This document shows, in pieces, positions 1-5,652 of a stretch of 6,060 nucleotides of DNA; the first letter of the stretch is position 1; each line of letters opens with the position of its first letter. The translations under genes and the position numbers were made by a program. This DNA comes from Actinomycetota bacterium (GTDB lineage: Bacteria; Actinomycetota; Thermoleophilia; Gaiellales; Gaiellaceae): the NCBI GenBank assembly GCA_013812465.1, contig JACCTK010000096.1, positions 1 through 6,060 on the forward strand, in the 5' to 3' direction. The notes beneath the pieces are model-generated. The model saw only the letters and a list, made by a program, of their open reading frames with translations. It was not told where the DNA came from and did not search any database.

Positions 1-782
1 TGACGCGAGACCTGCGCGCGCTGGTGGTGCTCGTCGCCGCCTGGGCGCTGATCACCGCCTGGCAGGTCCTCCCCGTTTCGCCGCTCAGCTACCTGCTCGG
101 TCTCGGCCTCGGAAACGAGCGGCGGACACTCTTCGCCACCGGCGCGCTGCTGCTCATCGCCTCCGGCTACGCGGTCGACCGCCTCCCCATTCGGGTCACT
201 CCACTTCGGCTGGCCGCGTTTGCCTCGATCGTCGTAGTCGCTTGGCTGGCGGCGTCGTACGACCTGCAGCCCACGGACGAGCTGGTCTTCCGCGACGAGT
301 TGGTCGTCCTGATCCCGCTGGCAGCGCTCACTCTCCTCGTGGTCGCTGCCAGAAGACAGGCGGCGCCTATGTGGCAAGGCGCGGTCTTTCTCGTGGCGCT
401 GCTTCCGACCGTGATCGGCTGGGGTCTCTTCAATCCCCTGCAAAGCACGGAGGTCATGTTCCGCAAGCCCGACACCGAGTTCACGAGGGAGCTCGACGCT
501 CTGGCGGCCACCCGTCCAGACGGCGCGATCGCGGTCAGCGGGGTAACCGGGGCGGTGCTGAACGGCGTCGGCTATCGGTCGGTGACCCATGTCATCGTGG
601 CTCCGAGTCCCGAGGTTTTTCGCCCGTATTTTCCGGAGGTCAGCGAAGAGGTTCTGAACGAGGTCTTCAACCGCTACGCCCACGTCGCACTGACGACGAA
701 GTCCCACCCAGGCCTGCCTGCACCCGACCTCATCTACCTGCCGATCGAGCGCATGGCGGCCTTTGCCGCAACGAGACCGTGA
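1..782 (+). CDS. Polytopic membrane protein with C-terminal soluble domain (5' end missing)
   Basis: The reading frame is already open at the first complete codon (bases 3-5) and ends at TGA 780-782. It gives 259 visible residues and the real start lies outside the window. A GTG at base 24 could serve as a start, but it falls inside a hydrophobic stretch, so truncation by the window edge is more likely. Visible numbering: about five membrane segments near 5-24, 40-57, 67-84, 99-116 and 125-143, then a soluble tail of about 110 residues. The tail begins after FNPLQST (143-149) and contains the segments NGVGYRSVTHV and EVFNRYAHVAL. This architecture, several helices followed by a short probably extracytoplasmic domain after an NPLQ-type motif, recalls large YfhO-like membrane proteins of surface-polysaccharide loci. 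That is a memory-based resemblance, not a firm assignment. No catalytic residue can be named. The gene converges on the next one with a 25-base gap. Confidence 0.72.
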   Translation, partial: TRDLRALVVLVAAWALITAWQVLPVSPLSYLLGLGLGNERRTLFATGALLLIASGYAVDRLPIRVTPLRLAAFASIVVVAWLAASYDLQPTDELVFRDELVVLIPLAALTLLVVAARRQAAPMWQGAVFLVALLPTVIGWGLFNPLQSTEVMFRKPDTEFTRELDALAATRPDGAIAVSGVTGAVLNGVGYRSVTHVIVAPSPEVFRPYFPEVSEEVLNEVFNRYAHVALTTKSHPGLPAPDLIYLPIERMAAFAATRP

Positions 783-807
783 TGGGATCGGTCGGAGACC
801 TCTACGT

Positions 808-2604
808 CTACGCGCAGTCCGCCGTGCGGACGTCCACTGTCGTCTCGGCGTCGACCATGCGGACCTCGCCGTCCGTCTGCCAGAGCACGAGGCCTGCCGC
901 CGTGCCGGTGGCGAGCTTGGCTCCCATGAGCTCGATCCCCGGCTGCGTGTAGACGAAATCTGCGGCGAACGGGGCGCCGTCCTCGTAGACCAGCCGCCCG
1001 CTCTCGACCTCCAGGCGATCGAGCGGGATCCCGTCCGGGATCGAGTCGCCGATGTACGCGGCGCGGTCGACGGTGACGTTGAAGAGCTCGGTCGCGAACA
1101 GCGCGTGCCGGGTAAGACTGGAGGCGGGGCACGCCTCGCTTTCGAGGTAGAGCTTCGTCACCCGGGCATCGTCCGGGAGGCGATCGTCGATCCAAGCGGG
1201 CTCGAAGCCGCCTTCGAGGACGGCGTTCTCGGGCGCGTCGATCATTCGCTCCCAGGCGAAGACCGCGGTGGCTGCGAACACCACGAGCACGGTCGCGGGG
1301 ATAGCCGCGCGCCAGCTGCGTGGGAGGAGGAGCCCTGCCAAAAGAAGACCCGCGACGAATACGGCAAGCACCAGGCGCCCCGAGATCGCTCCCGGCCCTG
1401 CGGTCTGACTCTCGACCCACACCCAGAGCGCTCCCGGAACCGTGTCGATCCCCGCCTCGTTCGCGAGCTGGCCGAACGGGAGGATCGCAGGAAGCGCCAG
1501 CGCGAGAACGACGCCACTCGCAGTCGCGACGAGCGGGCGCGGCAGTCCGTCCGCCAACCAGGCGACGAGAACGATCAGCCAGAGCGGGACGAGGTAGAAC
1601 GCGTAACGATCGTGGAGCCGGTCGTAGGCGTACGGGGTGCTGTTGAAGGCTGCGACCACGAGAAGGCCGATCGTGTTCGCGGCGAGGAAGAGCGCGGAGA
1701 ACGCCGCGGACGCCTCCGATCCCGCCCGGCCGCGGCGGATCAGGGCAGCGAGCACGATGGGAGCGACCGCGAGCGGTACGACCGCGAGGTAGACCTCGAA
1801 GTCGGCCAGGTGGTACACAAGCCACTTCGCCACCTGCAGTGGGTCGTAGCCGCGCCAGAGCTCCCAGTACGCGCCGAAAGACTCCCTCGGGGAGCTGCCG
1901 GAGACGAGGCGGCTCGCAAGGACTCCTAGCGCGAGCGCGAGCGGCACGGCGCTCGGCCACAGCCGCACGAGATCCGCGCGGGCACGCGGCCGGCTCGCCG
2001 GACGAATCCACCAGACGAGCGCAAGTCCGAGGAGCCAGGTGACGTATAGCGCGCCGAACTGCGGTCGGGTGAGGAATGCAGCCGCGACCGCGGCGAGCAG
2101 GGCGAGCTGGCGACCTGCGGTCGGGCGCTCGAGCGCGAGCATGATCGCGTAGAGCGCCCACGCGGCCGTGAAGAAGGCGAGGCTCTCCGTCATGACGGTG
2201 GCCACCGAGATCGACGATGGGATCGCCACGGCCAGGCCGGCTGCCAGAACGGCCCACCACTCGGAAACGAGCCTTCTGGCAAGAAGGTAGACGGGGATCG
2301 CCGTCAGGGCGAAGAAGAGCGCATTCGCAGCCTTGAAGAGATCGTACGCGGCGGCGAGGCCGGAGGAGAGGAGCAGGATCCCCGCGAGAACAAGCGCGTA
2401 CAGTGGCCCGAAGCCGTAGTCCCCGCCGCGCAGCGAAAGCCCTTCTCCCTCGGCGAGCGACGAGCCCGCGATCGCATAGCGGACCTCGTCCGGATGCACG
2501 CGGGGAACGTCGACAAGCGACGCGAGCACGGTGTAGAGGCCGAACGCGAGGAGGATGGTCGCGGCCAGGGCCAGCACTGGCCCATGTCTTCGCCACGACG
2601 GCAT
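808..2604 (-). CDS. Putative GT-C fold membrane glycosyltransferase, paralogue 2 (downstream copy)
   Basis: This 598-residue protein starts at ATG 2604-2602 and stops at TAG 810-808. About 14 hydrophobic segments (roughly residues 10-32, 67-87, 91-110, 116-133, 141-157, 166-180, 183-200, 218-235, 269-290, 298-320, 335-351, 356-376, 411-427, 434-451) are followed by an outer domain of about 145 residues. The first loop carries PDEVRY with D39 and E40, the acidic pair typical of GT-C enzymes such as the GT39/ArnT group, which transfer sugars from polyprenyl-phosphate donors on the outer membrane face. E140 (MTES) and RLHDRYAFY (329-337) are shared with the neighbouring paralogue. The only two cysteines, C492 and C597, lie in the outer domain. 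The frame is open upstream to 2718, but those 38 residues are basic, cross the palindrome and have no counterpart in the paralogue, so ATG 2604 is preferred. It probably lies in one transcription unit with the upstream copy but may have its own promoter. Donor and acceptor are unknown. Confidence 0.85.
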   Translation of the reverse strand: MPSWRRHGPVLALAATILLAFGLYTVLASLVDVPRVHPDEVRYAIAGSSLAEGEGLSLRGGDYGFGPLYALVLAGILLLSSGLAAAYDLFKAANALFFALTAIPVYLLARRLVSEWWAVLAAGLAVAIPSSISVATVMTESLAFFTAAWALYAIMLALERPTAGRQLALLAAVAAAFLTRPQFGALYVTWLLGLALVWWIRPASRPRARADLVRLWPSAVPLALALGVLASRLVSGSSPRESFGAYWELWRGYDPLQVAKWLVYHLADFEVYLAVVPLAVAPIVLAALIRRGRAGSEASAAFSALFLAANTIGLLVVAAFNSTPYAYDRLHDRYAFYLVPLWLIVLVAWLADGLPRPLVATASGVVLALALPAILPFGQLANEAGIDTVPGALWVWVESQTAGPGAISGRLVLAVFVAGLLLAGLLLPRSWRAAIPATVLVVFAATAVFAWERMIDAPENAVLEGGFEPAWIDDRLPDDARVTKLYLESEACPASSLTRHALFATELFNVTVDRAAYIGDSIPDGIPLDRLEVESGRLVYEDGAPFAADFVYTQPGIELMGAKLATGTAAGLVLWQTDGEVRMVDAETTVDVRTADCA

Positions 2605-2611
2605 TGACGCG

Positions 2612-2617
2612 ATGCTA
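2612..2617 (-). promoter_or_regulatory. Candidate -10 element TAGCAT for paralogue 2
   Basis: On the minus strand TAGCAT fits the actinobacterial TANNNT -10 consensus. Seven bases (CGCGTCA) separate it from the ATG at 2604, which would place transcription initiation at or next to the start codon, giving a leaderless or near-leaderless mRNA. There is no good Shine-Dalgarno at normal spacing: a GGAG lies too far upstream, and a G-run overlaps the 5' side of this hexamer. No TTGACA-like -35 is visible, which is common in high-GC actinobacteria. The element lies inside the gap between the tandem copies, so the downstream copy may be transcribed independently. Inferred from pattern and spacing only. 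Confidence 0.4.
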
Positions 2618-2680
2618 CCCCCGCTCCGAGACGCCTCTTGCCGGCCCCTGTGGAACGATCGGCGCTGCCTTTTTACGCTT

Positions 2681-2697
2681 ACAGTGCCAGGCACTGT
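2681..2697. repeat. Perfect 17-base palindrome at the end of paralogue 1
   Basis: ACAGTGCCAGGCACTGT is two 8-base arms that are exact reverse complements around one central base. The right-hand end abuts the paralogue 1 stop codon: on the minus strand the last base of TAA (2697) is the first base of the palindrome. The flank at 2671-2680 is T/A-rich compared with its surroundings. Read on the minus strand, what follows is AAGCGTAAAAA, and on the plus strand TTAAGACC, so neither side has the T-run of an intrinsic terminator. It could be a dispersed REP-like palindrome, a binding site for a dimeric regulator controlling the downstream copy, or a transcript-end stabilising hairpin. The sequence does not decide between these. 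Confidence 0.75.
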
Positions 2698-4517
2698 TAA
2701 GACCGTCCGCTTGCGCACGCCAGCCGAGGCAGGTCCTCGGCTCGACCGGCTTCTCGGAATCTCACCTCTCCGCCGACCTTCCAGAGCGTGAGGGAGACCG
2801 TCGTCGCGGTCGTCACCGGCTGCCCGTCGAGCTCTAGCCCCGGAGCCGTGAGCAGGTACTCGACGCTCACTGCCTCATCGGACTCGGTGATCAGCGTGCC
2901 GTCCGGCGCCACCCTCACCGGCGGCGAGGGCAGCAAGCTTCCGTCAGGCGCGATCGCGTGATAGCCGCGGCGAACCGATCGATTGAAGAACTCGGTCAGA
3001 AGCAGCGCCTCCTCCGTCCTGTCCAGCCCTGGGCACGTGGTGGGGACGTAGAGGGAGACCACCGAGCCGTCGTTCTCGACGACGTTGTCGACCCAGCTCC
3101 GGTCACCAAGGATGCGGTCCATGTCTCCTGCCGCGCCGTGGGCGCTCCGCCACGCGAGGGCGGACGACAGAAGGAGCAGCGCTGCGACGGGGGCGAGGAA
3201 CGCCGGCGCGAACCTTCTCGGCAGCAATGCGACCGCGGCCACGAGCGCCACGACCACCGCCAACAGCACTCTCTTTCCGGACAGCTCTTCAGAAGAGGCT
3301 GTGATCGCGGCGTCCCGAATGGCTTGCGCGAGATGCGCGACCGCGGCGTCGGTCTCGCCTCCGTCGTCGCTCGTCAGCCGCGCATACGGAGTGATCGCGG
3401 GGAGGACAAGAGTGAGGCCGACTCCGAGAGCTGCGGCGAGAAACGGTCGCGGAAGCCCATCGTGGAGCCAGACGGCGAAGGCGATGAGCCAAAGCGGCGC
3501 AACGTAGAAGAGATACCGGTCATGGAGGCGGTCAAGCCCGGCATCGGTGCTCGAAAACGCCGCCGCGACGAGTAACAGCGTGCTGCTGAGCGTGATGAAA
3601 GCGCATGCGAACGCCGCTTCGCGCACCGCTCCACGCCGCGCCGCTGCGAGCAGCCGCCAGAGCACAATGGGCGCGACCGCGAACGGAACGATGGCGACCA
3701 GAAGCTCGAGGGCGGTCAGGTGATAGACGAGCCACTTGCCGACCGCGAGCGGGTGATAGGAGCTCCAGAGGTCGTCGTACGCGGCGACCCACTCGATCGG
3801 CGACCTGCCCGTCGCGAGCGCGACCGCCAAACCAACACAACCGCCGAGCGCCAGCGCGCTCACTGTCGGCCAGAGCAGCGTCCAACGTCGCCCTTCGGCG
3901 CGGGGCAGGATGAGGGCCTGGAGAACGAGCGCGGCGAGAAAGGTCGGAAGAAGCGAGCCGAATTGGGCGCGCACGAGGAATGCGACCCCGATAGCCGTGA
4001 GCGCCGCGAGTTGGCGCGACGGGCTGGGTCTCTCGAGGGCGAGCACCAGTGCGAGAATGGCCAGCGCCGAGGCCGGATATGCCGCGTTCTCGGTGAGGAC
4101 GAGCGACACGTACACCGATGACGGGATCGAGATCGAGAGGGCCGCGACGCCGATGCTCCACCAAGGCGGAAGCAGCCTCCGGGCGAGAAGGTAGACAGGG
4201 ATCGCGGTGAGCGCGAAGAGCAGCGCGTTCGCGACCTCGAGCAGCGGGTAGGCCGTCTCGCGGTCGGGAGCGAGCGCCAGGATGGGCGCGAGCAGGACCG
4301 GATAGATCGGGCTGTAGCCGTACTCGTCGCCCCGCAGGCGGAGGCCGTCTCCCTCAGCGAGCGAGGCCGCGGCGAGCAGGTAGCGGAGCTCGTCGGAGAG
4401 GATGCGCGGAGCGGGAACCGCGAGGGCGAGCGCCGACAGCACGAGAGTGGCGATCAGGACCGTAGCGGCGACGGCGATCGCTGGTCGACGGTGGCCGTCG
4501 GCGGGCGGCAAGGGCAC
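2697..4517 (-). CDS. Putative GT-C fold membrane glycosyltransferase, paralogue 1 (upstream copy)
   Basis: This 606-residue protein starts at GTG 4517-4515 and stops at TAA 2699-2697. GTG 4517 is the most upstream start codon after the in-frame stop at 4556-4554, and it leaves a short hydrophilic N-terminus before the first helix (about 12-35). Like its neighbour it has about 14 hydrophobic segments up to residue 455, then an outer domain (456-606). The first loop holds SDELRY with D42 and E43, the likely catalytic acidic pair of GT-C enzymes. E143 (LTEN), KWLVYHL (261-267) and RLHDRYLFY (330-338) match paralogue 2 at nearly the same positions. C495 and C601 in the outer domain match the other copy's two cysteines. 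C227 and C305 are additional and lie in membrane segments. The probable role is to transfer a sugar from a lipid-linked donor to a surface glycan or protein on the outer face; substrate cannot be read from the sequence. It is divergent from the nucleotide-sugar dehydratase gene, supporting a polysaccharide context. Confidence 0.85.
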   Translation of the reverse strand: MPLPPADGHRRPAIAVAATVLIATLVLSALALAVPAPRILSDELRYLLAAASLAEGDGLRLRGDEYGYSPIYPVLLAPILALAPDRETAYPLLEVANALLFALTAIPVYLLARRLLPPWWSIGVAALSISIPSSVYVSLVLTENAAYPASALAILALVLALERPSPSRQLAALTAIGVAFLVRAQFGSLLPTFLAALVLQALILPRAEGRRWTLLWPTVSALALGGCVGLAVALATGRSPIEWVAAYDDLWSSYHPLAVGKWLVYHLTALELLVAIVPFAVAPIVLWRLLAAARRGAVREAAFACAFITLSSTLLLVAAAFSSTDAGLDRLHDRYLFYVAPLWLIAFAVWLHDGLPRPFLAAALGVGLTLVLPAITPYARLTSDDGGETDAAVAHLAQAIRDAAITASSEELSGKRVLLAVVVALVAAVALLPRRFAPAFLAPVAALLLLSSALAWRSAHGAAGDMDRILGDRSWVDNVVENDGSVVSLYVPTTCPGLDRTEEALLLTEFFNRSVRRGYHAIAPDGSLLPSPPVRVAPDGTLITESDEAVSVEYLLTAPGLELDGQPVTTATTVSLTLWKVGGEVRFREAGRAEDLPRLACASGRS

Positions 4518-4525
4518 GCGCGGCG

Positions 4526-4531
4526 ATGGTA
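4526..4531 (-). promoter_or_regulatory. Candidate -10 element TACCAT for paralogue 1
   Basis: On the minus strand TACCAT fits TANNNT and is followed by eight bases (CGCCGCGC) and then the GTG start at 4517. Transcription would begin zero to two bases before the start codon. No Shine-Dalgarno sequence is present between this hexamer and the GTG, consistent with leaderless translation. No recognisable -35 is visible. The hexamer lies in the 51-base gap shared with the divergent dehydratase gene. Inferred from pattern and spacing. Confidence 0.4.
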
Positions 4532-4554
4532 CTCGTCGAGTCCGGTCGCCTCGC

Positions 4555-4560
4555 TAAGGT
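4555..4560 (+). promoter_or_regulatory. Candidate -10 element TAAGGT (or Shine-Dalgarno AAGG) for the dehydratase
   Basis: TAAGGT fits TANNNT and is followed by eight bases (CCGAGACC) before the GTG at 4569, the same spacing as the divergent hexamer at 4526-4531. The same bases include AAGG (4556-4559), nine bases from the GTG, which could be a modest ribosome binding site. The two readings exclude each other in practice: if TAAGGT is the -10, the AAGG is not transcribed. The equal spacing at the other two starts slightly favours the promoter reading. Either reading supports GTG 4569 over the upstream in-frame ATG at 4491. Confidence 0.38.
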
Positions 4561-4568
4561 CCGAGACC

Positions 4569-5570
4569 GTGTCCGCGAAGCGCGCGTTGATCATCGGCAT
4601 CGCCGGGCAGGACGGCTCGCTGCTCGCCGAGCTCCTGCTCTCCGAGGGCTACGAGGTGATCGGTGTGGTCCGTCAGCCCACGTCGACGCGGTTTGAGAAC
4701 TTAGAGGCGATCCGCGGGCGGATCGACCTGCAGCAGGCGGACGTCTTGAGCGAGCTCTCGCTCGTGGACGTGCTCACGGCCTCGCAGCCGCACGAGGTGT
4801 ACAACCTCGCGTCCCCGTCCTTCGTCCCGATGTCCTGGAAGCAGCCGGTTCTCACCGCCGAGTTCGCCGCAGTCGGCGTCACGGCGCTGCTCGAGGCGAT
4901 CCGGCGGGTCGACGACGGTGTCCGCTTCTACCAGGCGTCCTCGAGCGAGATCTTCGGCGAGTCGCGCGAGGTGCCGCAGACGGAGGAGACGCCGCTCGCG
5001 CCGGTGACCCCGTACGGAGTCGCCAAGGCGTACGGCCACTTCATCACGCGCAGCTATCGCCGCCGTTACGGTCTCTTCGCGTCGTCGGGGATCCTCTACA
5101 ACCACGAATCGCCGCGGCGGCCGCTCGACTTCGTCACGAGAAAGGTCTCGCACGCGGCAGCCGCAATCAGCCTCGGGCTCAAAAGCGAGGTGCTGCTCGG
5201 GAACTTGGACGCGCGCCGCGACTGGGGCTACGCGGGGGACTACGTGCGCGCTATGTGGCTCGTGCTCCAAGAGGACGAGGCCGACGACTTCGTGATCGCG
5301 AGCGGAGAGACGCATAGCGTGCGAGAGTTGGCCGCGGCCGCGTTCGCCCATGTGGGGCTCGACTGGGAGGATCACGTGCGGGTGGACGACACCCTGATCC
5401 GCGGCAAGGCGGAGCTCCACGACATCGTGGGCGACGCGTCGAAGGCGCGCGCGAAGCTCGGCTGGTCTCCACGCATCGATTTCGATGGCCTCGTCCAGCT
5501 CCTCGTCGATGCGGACGTCGAGCGACTTCGCGCGCGGCTCGAGCCCGTCGAGACCCTCGCCGACATCTAA
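4569..5570 (+). CDS. GDP-mannose 4,6-dehydratase family protein
   Basis: This 333-residue cytoplasmic protein of the extended short-chain dehydrogenase fold ends in tandem stops (TAA TGA). Family members convert GDP-mannose to GDP-4-keto-6-deoxymannose, the precursor of GDP-fucose, GDP-rhamnose and related sugars. Visible signatures: the dinucleotide-binding glycines G10, G13 and G16 in GIAGQDG; YNLAS (79-83); the catalytic region ASSSEIFG (123-130), with S125 and E127 matching the Thr/Ser and Glu of Gmd; Y149 and K153 in YGVAK; NHESPRR (178-184); GNLDARRDWG (211-220); and GETHSVRE (246-253). Two family motifs differ from classical Gmd as I remember it: PLDF follows NHESPRR instead of a glycine, and IRGKAEL (277-283) replaces FRPAEV. 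Substrate specificity may therefore be shifted, and I give no gene symbol. The start is GTG 4569. An ATG at 4491 is in frame but would add 26 residues before the Rossmann strand and overlap the divergent gene. Codon 45 is TTA, rare in such DNA. Confidence 0.92.
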   Translation: MSAKRALIIGIAGQDGSLLAELLLSEGYEVIGVVRQPTSTRFENLEAIRGRIDLQQADVLSELSLVDVLTASQPHEVYNLASPSFVPMSWKQPVLTAEFAAVGVTALLEAIRRVDDGVRFYQASSSEIFGESREVPQTEETPLAPVTPYGVAKAYGHFITRSYRRRYGLFASSGILYNHESPRRPLDFVTRKVSHAAAAISLGLKSEVLLGNLDARRDWGYAGDYVRAMWLVLQEDEADDFVIASGETHSVRELAAAAFAHVGLDWEDHVRVDDTLIRGKAELHDIVGDASKARAKLGWSPRIDFDGLVQLLVDADVERLRARLEPVETLADI

Positions 5571-5584
5571 TGAACTGTCTGGAG

Positions 5585-5606
5585 AGGCCTCGTAGGGACG
5601 AGGTTT
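5585..5606. other. Stem-loop between the dehydratase and glycosyltransferase genes
   Basis: CCTCGT (5588-5593) and ACGAGG (5598-5603) are perfect inverted arms around an AGGG loop. Two G-U pairs and one A-T pair (5585-5587 with 5604-5606) can extend the stem to nine. Only three T's follow, and they sit within the stem, so this is at best a weak or partial terminator that may lower readthrough into the next gene. It could also be a chance hairpin, or sequester translation signals if the downstream gene starts early (for example at TTG 5605). The rest of the 82-base gap shows no clear promoter. Confidence 0.3.
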
Positions 5607-5652
5607 GGCCCGCCCTTACGTGTCAGCGAGCGTATCCGGCCGATCCACCAGT

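Noticed and set aside
763..1929. Plus-strand open frame of 388 codons opposite paralogue 2
   Set aside because: Its composition is low-complexity Arg/Glu/Asp, typical of the antisense of a hydrophobic GC-rich gene. It has no domain and no plausible start context.
734..2596. Long minus-strand open frame (620 codons) overlapping paralogue 2 in another frame
   Set aside because: It is very rich in Arg, Pro and Gly, with no membrane segments or recognisable motif, as expected for a shadow frame in high-GC DNA. The frame at 808-2604 has a paralogue and clear motifs.
2681..2697. Palindrome as an intrinsic terminator of paralogue 1
   Set aside because: No run of T follows the stem on either strand, and a one-base centre forces a reduced stem.
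2605..2718. N-terminal extension of paralogue 2 to an ATG at 2718
   Set aside because: The added 38 residues are basic, are encoded across the palindrome and the end of the upstream gene, and have no counterpart in paralogue 1.
4491..4568. Earlier ATG start of the dehydratase at 4491
   Set aside because: It would add 26 unrelated residues before the Rossmann strand and overlap the divergent gene's start. GTG 4569 begins the protein where the family normally begins.
4701..5420. Minus-strand open frame of 239 codons opposite the dehydratase
   Set aside because: It is entirely antisense to a strongly recognisable enzyme gene, has biased composition, and shows no motif.
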